DNA of 38,047 nucleotides from Methanobacteriota archaeon (GTDB lineage: Archaea > JAADCQ01 > Methanopyri > Methanopyrales > Methanopyraceae): contig JAMOPY010000032.1 in NCBI GenBank assembly GCA_027064305.1, forward strand, positions 1 to 38,047, read 5' to 3'. A model generated the notes under the pieces. That model saw only the letters and a list, made by a program, of their open reading frames with translations, did no database searches and was not told the DNA's origin. The position numbers were made by a program, and so were the translations under genes. This document shows, piece after piece, positions 15,703-22,750 of this stretch (positions are counted from its first letter, which is position 1; every line of letters starts with the position of its first letter).

Positions 15703-16017
15703 CTACTCCTCGACCTCCTCCACCTCCGTCGTCTCCCGCTCCCTCGAGCGCCCGGGTCGCTCCACGATCACGATGTCACCCACCGCCTTCACGGCGCCCG
15801 CGTCGATGTTCTCCACCCGCTTCTCCTCCACCCCGGGCAGGGGAATCAGCCCACCCCCCGACTCCTCCGTGACCACCACGATCAGCCGCCTCAGATCCCC
15901 CGTCTCCGGGTCGAACGTGACGTCCCGAACCGTGCCGACCCGGTGCCCATCCTCCGTGTACACCTCCATCCCCACGAGCTGCTGAAACCTAACGTACCGG
16001 CGCTGAACCTCCGCCAA
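15703..16017 (-). CDS. PRC-barrel domain protein
   Basis: A ~104-residue protein whose core (LVGMEVYTEDGHRVGTVRDV, then LIVVV, and AVGDIVIVE) is a PRC-barrel, the small beta-barrel found in photosynthetic reaction centre H subunits and RimM and widespread as a stand-alone archaeal protein. The C-terminus is acidic and arginine-rich. The frame could open at ATG 16032, but that codon overlaps the divergent ATG at 16031 and has no SD. TTG 16017 is preferred because GGGGGGAG lies 5 nt upstream. It is the first gene of the minus-strand run to 12549; its function there is unknown. Confidence 0.8.
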   Translation of the reverse strand: MAEVQRRYVRFQQLVGMEVYTEDGHRVGTVRDVTFDPETGDLRRLIVVVTEESGGGLIPLPGVEEKRVENIDAGAVKAVGDIVIVERPGRSRERETTEVEEVEE

Positions 16018-16030
16018 CGGGGCTCCCCCC

Positions 16031-17578
16031 ATGGAGGTCGTCGGGATTCACCACGGACACGACGCCGGGGCGGCGCTCGTCCGGGACGGCCGGATCGTGG
16101 CCGCCGCCAACGAGGAACGGTTCTCGCGTAAAAAACTCCATCGAGGGTTCCCCGAGCGCTCCCTAAAGTTCGTCCTCGGGCGGGCCGAGGACCCGGACGC
16201 GATCGCGGTGGCCGGCCTCTACCGGCGCAAGCGCGACCTGGACCGCCTGCGCGCGCTGTCCGAGGAGCTCGAGGCCCCACTCTACCTCGTCGAGCACCAC
16301 GCGGCCCATGCCGCCTCGGCCTACTACACCTCCGGCTTCAACCGCTGCCTCACGATCACCGTGGACGCGGCGGGGGACGGGCTCTCCGCGACCGTCTGGG
16401 CGTGCGAGCGGGGACGCATGCACCGCGTGGCCACGGAGTCCTACTACGACTCCCTGGGGGACTTCTACGCGAACGTGACCGAGCTCCTGGGCCTCGAGCC
16501 CATGAAGGACGAGGGCAAGGTCATGTGCCTGGCCGCGTACGCCGAGCCCGACCGCCGCACCCTGGAGTGGATCGAGAGCGAGGTGATCACCGTCGAGGAG
16601 GGACGGATCAGGAACCTCCTGGGGGCCATCTCCGGCGAGGCCGTGCGTCGGCTCAAGCGCTCACCGCTGGCCGAGCTCGACCGCGAGCGCCTCGCGGCCA
16701 CCGCGCAGCGGGCCCTCGAGCGTCTCCTCCTCCGGTACTTCTCCCACCACGTCGAGGAGTACGGGGAGCGCCGGGTCGCTTACGCGGGGGGCGTCGCCGC
16801 GAACGTCGTCGCCAACATGCGCCTCCGCGAGGGGCTCGACCTCGACCTCTTCGTCCATCCGAACATGGGGGACGGCGGGCTGGCCGTCGGGGCCGCCCTC
16901 TGGGCCTGGGCGCAGGAGGAGCTGGCCCGGGGCCGCACCCCGAGGCCGCGGCGGCTGGAGCACGTGTACCTGGGCCCCGAGTACGGTCGGAGGGCCGTGG
17001 AACGGGCGCTCGAGCGGCACGGGCTGCTCGACCGGGCCGAGCGGGTGGGCCGGGACCCGGAGCCCCTCGTGGATCGGCTGCTGGAGGGACGGACCGTCGC
17101 CGTCTTCCACGGGAGGATGGAGTACGGACCCCGGGCGCTCGGGGCCCGGAGCATCCTGGCGGACCCGAGGGACCGGGCGATCGTGGACCGGCTGAACCGC
17201 GCGCTGGGTCGGGAGCGGTACCAGCCCTTCGCCCCCACCATCCTGGAGGAGCGGGCGCGGGACTACCTGCGCCGGCCGTGCCGTTCCCCCTTCATGACCC
17301 TCGCCTTCCGGGCGACCGAGCGGTTGCGGCGCGAGGCGCCCGCGGTCGTGCACGTGGACGGGACGACCCGTCCCCAGACGCTGGGCGACGAGCTGCCCTT
17401 CTACCGGGAGATCCTGGAGGAGTTCGAGGGGAGGACCGGGGTGGGGGGCGTCTTGAACACCAGCTTCAACCTCCACGGGGAGCCGATCGTCCGCTCGCCC
17501 GAGGACGCCGTGCGCGCCCTCCTGAAGGGGGCCGCCGACGCCCTCTGGATCGAGGGGTACCTCGTCGATCGCGGGTAG
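16031..17578 (+). CDS. NodU/TobZ-family carbamoyltransferase
   Basis: A 515-residue O-carbamoyltransferase-like protein. The N-terminal Kae1-like ATPase/carbamoyl-adenylate half shows GIHHGHDAGAALVRDG, NEERFSRKK, VEHHAAHAASAYY (metal-binding His), TVDAAGDG and AYAGGVAANV. The C-terminal YrdC-like half has YGPRALGARSILADPR, PFAPTILEE and NTSFNLHGEPIV. Such enzymes transfer carbamoyl from carbamoyl phosphate to hydroxyls of sugars or antibiotics. The substrate here is unknown; a cell-surface glycan or a secondary metabolite is plausible. The ATG at 16031 shares the palindrome CATG with an alternative ATG of the divergent PRC-barrel gene. The reductase gene follows within 27 bp. Confidence 0.93.
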   Translation: MEVVGIHHGHDAGAALVRDGRIVAAANEERFSRKKLHRGFPERSLKFVLGRAEDPDAIAVAGLYRRKRDLDRLRALSEELEAPLYLVEHHAAHAASAYYTSGFNRCLTITVDAAGDGLSATVWACERGRMHRVATESYYDSLGDFYANVTELLGLEPMKDEGKVMCLAAYAEPDRRTLEWIESEVITVEEGRIRNLLGAISGEAVRRLKRSPLAELDRERLAATAQRALERLLLRYFSHHVEEYGERRVAYAGGVAANVVANMRLREGLDLDLFVHPNMGDGGLAVGAALWAWAQEELARGRTPRPRRLEHVYLGPEYGRRAVERALERHGLLDRAERVGRDPEPLVDRLLEGRTVAVFHGRMEYGPRALGARSILADPRDRAIVDRLNRALGRERYQPFAPTILEERARDYLRRPCRSPFMTLAFRATERLRREAPAVVHVDGTTRPQTLGDELPFYREILEEFEGRTGVGGVLNTSFNLHGEPIVRSPEDAVRALLKGAADALWIEGYLVDRG

Positions 17579-17605
17579 GGGGTCGGTCCGCTGAGGCGCC
17601 CCCGC

Positions 17606-18301
17606 GTGCTGTACAACGTGGGGATGACCGCCGACGGCAAGGTGGCGAGCGTGTCGGGGGACGCGCGCATCTCCGGGGAGGAGGATCTGAGGGAGGTGCA
17701 TCGGCTCCGGGCCGAGCACGACGCGGTCGCGGTGGGCGCGAACACCGTGCGCCGGGACGACCCGATGCTTAACGTGCGCCTGGTCGAGGGGGAGGACCCG
17801 CTCCGCGTCGTCTTCACCTCCGACTGCACCGGGATCCCGACGGACTGCCGGCTCGTGCGGACCGCGCGCGAGATTCCCACCCTCGTCCTCTGCGCCGAGG
17901 CGGACCCGGGGCGCCGCCGGGAGCTCGAGCGGCGCGGGGTGGAGGTGGAGGAGGTCGGCTGGGAGGGCGGGTTCGCGGACGTACGGGAGGGGCTGAGGGT
18001 GCTGTACGAGCGCGGGGTCCGGTCGCTGCTGCTGGAGGGCGGGCCCACGCTCGCCTGGAGCTTCCTCAGGCACGGGCTGATCGACGAGTTCCGCGTCGCG
18101 GTGGCCCCCGTGCTGGTCGGCGGGGAGGAGGCGCCCACGCCGGTGGGCGGCGAGGGGTTCCCCACGATCGGGGAGGGCGTGGGGCTAAAGCTCAAGCGCG
18201 TGGAGCGGCTCGGTCGGGACGTCGTGCTCTGGTACGAGGTTACGGGGCCCGCCGAGCGCCTCGCGAGGGAGCACGAGCGGGCCCGGGGGGAGCCGGATTG
18301 A
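17606..18301 (+). CDS. arfC: 2,5-diamino-6-(ribosylamino)pyrimidinone 5'-phosphate reductase (riboflavin pathway)
   Basis: A ~231-residue RibD-C/dihydrofolate-reductase-fold enzyme that reduces the ribosyl side chain of the diaminopyrimidine intermediate with NADPH, the archaeal early step towards riboflavin and the F420 chromophore. Diagnostic stretches: VGMTADGKVA at the start, VGANTVRRDDPMLNVR, RVVFTSD, LLLEGGPTLAWSFL and EFRVAVAPVLVGG. The GTG at 17606 is the first conventional start, but the SD (GGGGGT after the upstream stop) lies 22-27 nt away. An in-frame CTG at 17591 would be ideally spaced and would give MRRPRVLYNVGM, closer to family N-termini. The stop overlaps the next start (TTGA). 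Confidence 0.88.
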   Translation: MLYNVGMTADGKVASVSGDARISGEEDLREVHRLRAEHDAVAVGANTVRRDDPMLNVRLVEGEDPLRVVFTSDCTGIPTDCRLVRTAREIPTLVLCAEADPGRRRELERRGVEVEEVGWEGGFADVREGLRVLYERGVRSLLLEGGPTLAWSFLRHGLIDEFRVAVAPVLVGGEEAPTPVGGEGFPTIGEGVGLKLKRVERLGRDVVLWYEVTGPAERLAREHERARGEPD

Positions 18302-18657
18302 AGTGTCCGGAGTGCGGGACCGAGATGAACCCGGAGCTGCGGGAGGACGGCGTGGAGGTGCTGAAGTGCCCGGAGTGCGGGAAGGAGATCAAGCGGATCC
18401 TCTCGTACCGGGACTTCGGCGTCGAGTCCGTCGAGCTCCTGGACCTCCCGCGACCGGAGTGGGACGAGGAGCTCGTGGGCAAGAAGGTGGTCGCGGTGAT
18501 CCGCTACCGCTCGCCCGAGGGGTACCGGCGTCGGAAGATCCGGGGCCGAGTGGAGCGGATCGACAACCGGGGTAACCTCGTGATCCGGCGCGAGGAGGAC
18601 GACTTCGAGGTCACGCTGTACCCCCAGGTGGTTGAGAACATCAAGGTACTGGAGTAG
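18298..18657 (+). CDS. Zinc-ribbon protein of unknown function
   Basis: A 119-residue protein with two CPECG knuckles (residues 3-7 and about 24-28), forming one four-cysteine zinc ribbon. A ~70-residue domain follows (VGKKVVAVIRYRSPEGYRRRKIRGRVERIDNRG and so on) that looks like a small beta-barrel with alternating basic strands and may bind nucleic acid. The TTG start at 18298 overlaps the reductase stop by 4 bp behind GGGGGAG, so it is translationally coupled to the riboflavin gene. No specific function recognised. Confidence 0.7.
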   Translation: MKCPECGTEMNPELREDGVEVLKCPECGKEIKRILSYRDFGVESVELLDLPRPEWDEELVGKKVVAVIRYRSPEGYRRRKIRGRVERIDNRGNLVIRREEDDFEVTLYPQVVENIKVLE

Positions 18658-18665
18658 GGGGGTTC

Positions 18666-18699
18666 GGCTCCCGCCGGTCCGGTCATCGGCGCGGGAGCC
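18666..18699 (+). terminator. Hairpin after the zinc-ribbon gene
   Basis: GGCTCCCGC (18666-18674) and GCGGGAGCC (18691-18699) form a perfect 9-bp stem around a 16-nt loop, starting 8 nt after the stop of the carbamoyltransferase-reductase-zinc ribbon run. There is no T-run. The position suits a transcript-end structure. Confidence 0.5.
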
Positions 18700-18763
18700 T
18701 CCCCGATCCCCACCGGAGATCCCATCCACATCGCGGGGGGCCGTGAACCGCGTGCCTACCAAC

Positions 18764-18771
18764 GATAAAAG
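18764..18771 (+). promoter_or_regulatory. Putative TATA box of the exported GATase-like gene
   Basis: GATAAAAG lies 41-48 nt before the GTG start at 18812 in an otherwise GC-rich spacer. It also lies inside an upstream in-frame extension of the ORF, which supports the shorter start. Confidence 0.55.
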
Positions 18772-18811
18772 CGACCCCTCCCCGGCCGCGCCCCCCGGGG
18801 GTGACCCGGGG

Positions 18812-19990
18812 GTGAGTCGGGCGCTCGCGACCCTCCTACTCGCCCTCTTCGCGCTCATCCCGCCGGCCTCCGCCGAGATCCACATGCTCACCTGGGCCGG
18901 CGGGGGCGCGGACGACACCTGCGTGGCCCGAACGAAGGAGATCGTGGACTGGTGGAACGCCTACCGGGCCACCGGGCCCCAGGACACGATCGTGTGGCAC
19001 TACACGACCCGGGAGGACCGCTGGCGAACCGTGCTGGAGACCGGCGTGGACCCGCTCACCGGCGCCAGGATCGACGTGATCTACGTGCCCGGCGGCTGGC
19101 ACCCGGAGCGGTACTGGCACTTCGACTGGGTCAGCGCGCTCTACCGCGCGCAGATCGACCTGGGGATCGGGTACGTGGGCGTCTGCGCGGGCGCCTACCT
19201 GCACGCCGGCGACGTGGAGTACGACTCCGGCTCCCCGGGTCACCAGGACCTGCTGCAGGACGGCGTCACCGTCGTGGACGGGATGAACGGACCCAACCGG
19301 ATCTGCCGCGTGCTCATCCTCCCGGACAACCCGCTGACCCCGAACTGGACGTGGAACAACGTGTTCACGTACAAGTACTGGAACGGGCCCGGGTTCGGCC
19401 CGGAGGACGGCCTGCAGTACGACCAGAGCCAGCGATGCTGGGTGAAGTACGCGAGTATCGAGGGCAAGGACGTGATGATCAAGATCTGGCCGGTCGGGGA
19501 GTACATGGACACCTGCCGGGGCTGGGCGATCGTGGCGGGCCAGTACTTCGTGCGCGAGGGGGATCGGTGGGTTCCCCGCGGGCGGTTCGTGCTCTTCGGA
19601 CCCCACCCGGAGCTGACGAACCGGGCCGGGGCCCACGCGCTGCTGGCGAAGGCGATCGTCTGGGCGGCCGGCCGGGAGCTGCACCAGGAGGAGCGGCCCA
19701 CCTTCACCCAGCAGCTGACCACCAACTTCCTGGAGAAGTCGATCGTGGCGGCGCTGGTGTCCACGGCCATCACCGTGGCGCTCCCGGAGCAGGTCAAGAA
19801 GCAGGCGTTCCAGGGACTGACCGAGGAGGTTCGGGAGGTCTTCGAGCGGATCTCGGACGCCCTCTACCGGCTGGTGAAGGTCCGCGTACCGCCCGAGGAC
19901 CTGTTCGTCGGCTCCGTCCTGACGGCGGCCATCTACCTGATGGAGACGCTGGTCGAGTGGCTGACGACGCCCGCCCCGGCCTCCGCCTGA
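18812..19990 (+). CDS. Exported class I glutamine-amidotransferase-like (BPL_N) protein
   Basis: A 392-residue protein with a clear signal peptide (ALATLLLALFALIPPASA, cleavage near residue 21). A class I GATase-like domain of the 'BPL_N' type follows: VIYVPGGWHP at 89-98, the nucleophile elbow GVCAGAYL with Cys125, and a candidate His-x-Glu in FGPHPE near residue 270. A linker and two hydrophobic C-terminal stretches (about 307-327 and 369-384) suggest membrane attachment. The GTG at 18812 is chosen for its SD (GGGGGTGA, 18797-18804) and because the signal peptide starts there. Cytoplasmic relatives are linked to biotin ligases; the substrate of an extracellular form is unknown. It is monocistronic, converging on tRNA-iMet. 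Confidence 0.78.
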   Translation: MSRALATLLLALFALIPPASAEIHMLTWAGGGADDTCVARTKEIVDWWNAYRATGPQDTIVWHYTTREDRWRTVLETGVDPLTGARIDVIYVPGGWHPERYWHFDWVSALYRAQIDLGIGYVGVCAGAYLHAGDVEYDSGSPGHQDLLQDGVTVVDGMNGPNRICRVLILPDNPLTPNWTWNNVFTYKYWNGPGFGPEDGLQYDQSQRCWVKYASIEGKDVMIKIWPVGEYMDTCRGWAIVAGQYFVREGDRWVPRGRFVLFGPHPELTNRAGAHALLAKAIVWAAGRELHQEERPTFTQQLTTNFLEKSIVAALVSTAITVALPEQVKKQAFQGLTEEVREVFERISDALYRLVKVRVPPEDLFVGSVLTAAIYLMETLVEWLTTPAPASA

Positions 19991-20010
19991 GCCCTCCCCG
20001 GCCGCTCGGG

Positions 20011-20035
20011 TATTGTTATGAATCCCGTAACGATT
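20011..20035. repeat. CGTTA-N9-TAACG dyad, copy 3
   Basis: TGTTA (20014-20018), nine bases TGAATCCCG, TAACG (20028-20032), in the 51-bp gap between convergent genes. It shares the 11-mer ATCCCGTAACG with copy 2 and the GTTATGA half with copy 1. Confidence 0.55.
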
Positions 20036-20041
20036 CCGGCC

Positions 20042-20120
20042 TGGTAGCGGGGCCGGGATTTGAACCCGGGACCTCCGGGTTATGAGCCCGGCGGGATGGA
20101 CCTGGCTACCCCGCCCCGCT
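20042..20120 (-). tRNA. Initiator tRNA-Met (CAU), genomic C8, CCA encoded
   Basis: Read on the minus strand it folds as acceptor AGCGGGG/CCCCGCU with discriminator A and an encoded CCA. The D arm contains AGCCAGG, the anticodon arm is CCGGG-CUCAUAA-CCCGG (anticodon CAU), the variable loop is AGGUC and the T arm CCGGG-UUCAAAU-CCCGG. The A1-U72 pair and the three consecutive G-C pairs next to the anticodon loop mark it as the initiator. Position 8, almost universally U, is C in the gene. Methanopyrus is known to edit such C8 to U with the deaminase CDAT8. Length is 79 nt with CCA, with no intron. Confidence 0.96.
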
Positions 20121-20148
20121 GCCCTCCAGGGGAGCCCCGACCCCATCC

Positions 20149-20163
20149 AATACATTAAGTTTT
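20149..20163. promoter_or_regulatory. Divergent promoter region for tRNA-iMet and tmk
   Basis: AATACATTAAGTTTT is the only AT-rich stretch between the genes. It lies 29-43 nt from the tRNA 5' end and 28-42 nt from the tmk start, suitable for TATA boxes in both directions. Confidence 0.55.
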
Positions 20164-20190
20164 CGCGGCCCGGTCCCCCGGGGATGAGCG

Positions 20191-20778
20191 GTGTACGTCG
20201 GCGTCGAGGGAGTGGACGGCGTCGGCAAGTCCTCCGTCGTGAACCTGGCCTCCGAGCTCCTCGAGCTCCACGGCCTCGAGGTGACCGTCGTGCGGGAGCC
20301 CGGCACGAGGATCGGTCGGAAGGCCCTTAAGTGGGACGACCCGCACGCCCAGGCCCTGGCCTTCACCCTGGACCGCCTGCTCACGCTGAAGCGCGTCGAC
20401 TTCGACGAGGCGGACGTCGTCCTCTCCGACCGCACCTTCCTCAGCACCCTCGCCTACCAGTCCGCCCTCGGTGCCGACCTCTCCTGGCTCCTGGAGCTCC
20501 AGCGCCCCGTCCCCAAGCCGGACGTGATCTACGTGATCGACCGGGAGCCCCTCGTCCGGGACGAGGCGTTCGACCCCGAGTTCCTCCGGCGGGTCCGGCG
20601 CGAGTACCGCCGGGCCTCCCGGCGCGCCGAGCGCGAGTTCAACGTTAAAATCCGATGGCTGGACGCCGAGGGGATGGAAAAGGAGGAGATCGCCGAGCTC
20701 ATCGTCAAACAGGTGCTCCGGCGCGTGAGCGACGCGCTGGACGATCCCCTGGTACCGGACGACCTGGTGGAGGGGTGA
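20191..20778 (+). CDS. tmk: Thymidylate kinase
   Basis: A 195-residue dTMP kinase making dTDP for DNA synthesis. The P-loop GVDGVGKSS is near the N-terminus (residues 7-15), VREPGT follows as in the TMP kinase family's 'EPG' motif, and DRTFLSTLAYQSA matches the DRY-type loop with the AYQ triad that contacts thymine. The GTG at 20191 is chosen because an upstream ATG (20184) is in another frame and appears to be part of the SD GGGGATGA. hjc follows after 3 bp, pairing precursor supply with recombination. Confidence 0.9.
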   Translation: MYVGVEGVDGVGKSSVVNLASELLELHGLEVTVVREPGTRIGRKALKWDDPHAQALAFTLDRLLTLKRVDFDEADVVLSDRTFLSTLAYQSALGADLSWLLELQRPVPKPDVIYVIDREPLVRDEAFDPEFLRRVRREYRRASRRAEREFNVKIRWLDAEGMEKEEIAELIVKQVLRRVSDALDDPLVPDDLVEG

Positions 20779-20781
20779 CCC

Positions 20782-21192
20782 GTGTCCTACCGCAAGGGGG
20801 CCGACTTCGAGCGGCGGCTCGTCGAGTACGTGCGCCGGCACGGCGGCGAGGCCGTCCGCGTGGCCGGCTCCGGCGGTCCGGTGGACGTGGTGGCGTACGC
20901 GCCCGCTCTGGGCCACCTGGCGATCGAGTGTAAGGTCCGGCGCGAGGACCGGCTGTACGTGCGGCGGGAGGAGGTGGAGGGGCTGGTCGCGTTCGCCGAG
21001 CGGTTCCGGGCCGAACCCCTGCTCGCGTGGAACCCGGCCCACCGCCGGACCGGGTTCGCGCTGAACGCGATCCTGCTGCGCCCGGAGGACCTGGAGCGGC
21101 GCGAGCGCTCCTACGCGGTGGACTACGAGACGGCCCTACGGGTCGGGCTCGACCCGCGCCGGCTCTTCACCCGCTCGCTCGAGGAATGCTGA
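20782..21192 (+). CDS. hjc: Holliday junction resolvase Hjc
   Basis: A 136-residue archaeal four-way-junction endonuclease with the nuclease-fold signature: KGADFERRLVEYVRRHGGEAVRVAGSGG-containing N-terminus (Glu10, with the AGSG loop), VDVVAY for the metal Asp, and LAIECKV for the ExK motif. Then come LYVRREEVEGLVAFAERF and a beta-rich C-terminus. The GTG at 20782 lies just after the tmk stop. The last 26 bp overlap, on the opposite strand, the 3' end of the asparagine synthase gene. Confidence 0.93.
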   Translation: MSYRKGADFERRLVEYVRRHGGEAVRVAGSGGPVDVVAYAPALGHLAIECKVRREDRLYVRREEVEGLVAFAERFRAEPLLAWNPAHRRTGFALNAILLRPEDLERRERSYAVDYETALRVGLDPRRLFTRSLEEC

Positions 21193-22738
21193 GCGGTCGC
21201 ACGCGCTCCTCCAGGAAGTCCTCCAGCTCGCACGACACGCCCAGCCGGGAGCACTCACGCTCGATCTCCCGCACCCCGGGCGCCTCCCACGGGAACCCCA
21301 GGTGCCGGCCCACCACGCGCAGAAACAACTCCTTGTGACTCCGATACCCCAACCGCTTCGCCACGGCCCGCTTGAGTCCCAGCCCCCGCACGAACCGGTC
21401 CAGCATCTTCGAAGTCAACGACCCGTACTGGGTCGCGCGCTTCCGCCGCTCCACCACGAAGTCCGGGAGCCCCAGGTCCCGAGCCACCCGGCGCAGCGCC
21501 CGCTTCCGCAGCCGGTCCTCGGGCCCGCTCACGTTCTCCCGCGGGTGAATACCCAGCCCCACCCGCACCACGTCGAGGTCCAGGAACGGGACCCGCAGCT
21601 CCACGGAGTGGTGCATCCCCGCCTGATCGTCCCGCTCCAGGTTCACCGCGTGAATGGAGGCCACGTCCCGCCACAGCTCCCGCGCGAACCGCTCCCACCG
21701 CCCGTAGTGGCGGAGATGCCGATGGTACCCGCCCAGCAGCTCGTCCGCCCCCTGACCGGAGAGCATCACCCGGATCCCGTCCCCGGACATCGCCCCCGCG
21801 CAGGCCAGGATGGGGATCCCCACCTCCACCTTCATCGGGTTGTACGACTCGATCGCCAGGACCGTCCGGACGATCAGCTCCTCGAACGACTCCTCCAGAT
21901 CGACGCGGTGGAACTCCCACCCCATCGCCTCGCACAACCGCTCCGCGCACTCCACGTCGTCGGAACCCTCGAACCCCGCCGCGTAGCACCGAACTTCCAC
22001 GTGCTCCGCCGCGAGCCGGGCGACCGTCGAGCTGTCCACGCCCCCGGACAGCACGATCCCCACCCGCTCCGTCTCCCGCACCCGCTCCCGCACCGACCGC
22101 TCCAGCGCGCGCCGGAGATCCCCGTGATCGTGCGACCCGGGCCTGGGCCGGGGCACGTCCACCACGTTCCGAACCCGGAGGCTCCCCTCCCGGTACGTCA
22201 ACAGCGAGCCCGGGGGCAGGCGCCTGACGTCCCGCCACCCCAGCGCCCACAGCGCCTTACGCTCCGAGGCGAGCGCGAGCCCCTCCCCTCGGACCGAGAA
22301 GTAGAGCGGCCGCACGCCGATCGGGTCCCTGGCGGCGAGCACCGTGCCGTCCCCGAGCGCGGCCACGAACGCGTACTCTCCCCGCAGCAGCCGGAGGGCC
22401 GCGGCCGCCCCCCGCTCGGACCGGACCAGCTCGAACACCGCCCACGAGTCCGAGGGCGCGTCCTCCGCGAACCTCCGGTAGTTGTAGACCTCACCGTTCA
22501 CGGCCACCGCCCGATCCTCGCCGGTGATGGGCTGGACCGCGCCCTCCTCGCCCCTCACCCACAGCCTCACGTGCCCCAGCAGCACGTCGCCCTCCTCCGG
22601 GGCCTCCTCGAGGAACTCCACCTCACCGTCCCGGACCGCGGCGAACCCGCGCCCGTCCGGTCCCCGGTGCCGGAGGATCCTCAGAGCCCGCTCAACATCC
22701 TCCCCGCGACCGTTCACGAGGCACACGATCCCGCACAC
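21167..22738 (-). CDS. asnB: Glutamine-hydrolysing asparagine synthase
   Basis: A 523-residue two-domain enzyme. The N-terminal Ntn glutaminase opens with catalytic Cys2 (MCGIVCLVNGRG) and shows HRGPDGRG and AVAVNGEVYNY. The C-terminal synthetase has the PP-loop SGGVDSS at 231-237, MLSGQGADELLGGY and VELRVPFLDLDVV. It makes asparagine from aspartate, glutamine and ATP; archaeal members may instead amidate other carboxylates. The GTG start puts the cysteine in position 2. It lies 12 bp after the RNA-ligase-like gene as the last member of the minus-strand run, and its 3' end overlaps hjc by 26 bp. Confidence 0.93.
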   Translation of the reverse strand: MCGIVCLVNGRGEDVERALRILRHRGPDGRGFAAVRDGEVEFLEEAPEEGDVLLGHVRLWVRGEEGAVQPITGEDRAVAVNGEVYNYRRFAEDAPSDSWAVFELVRSERGAAAALRLLRGEYAFVAALGDGTVLAARDPIGVRPLYFSVRGEGLALASERKALWALGWRDVRRLPPGSLLTYREGSLRVRNVVDVPRPRPGSHDHGDLRRALERSVRERVRETERVGIVLSGGVDSSTVARLAAEHVEVRCYAAGFEGSDDVECAERLCEAMGWEFHRVDLEESFEELIVRTVLAIESYNPMKVEVGIPILACAGAMSGDGIRVMLSGQGADELLGGYHRHLRHYGRWERFARELWRDVASIHAVNLERDDQAGMHHSVELRVPFLDLDVVRVGLGIHPRENVSGPEDRLRKRALRRVARDLGLPDFVVERRKRATQYGSLTSKMLDRFVRGLGLKRAVAKRLGYRSHKELFLRVVGRHLGFPWEAPGVREIERECSRLGVSCELEDFLEERVRPLSIPRASG

Positions 22739-22750
22739 GGGTCACCACCC

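Noticed and set aside
15703..16032. ATG 16032 as the start of the PRC-barrel protein
   Set aside because: It overlaps the divergent ATG at 16031 and lacks an SD. TTG 16017 has GGGGGGAG five bases upstream.
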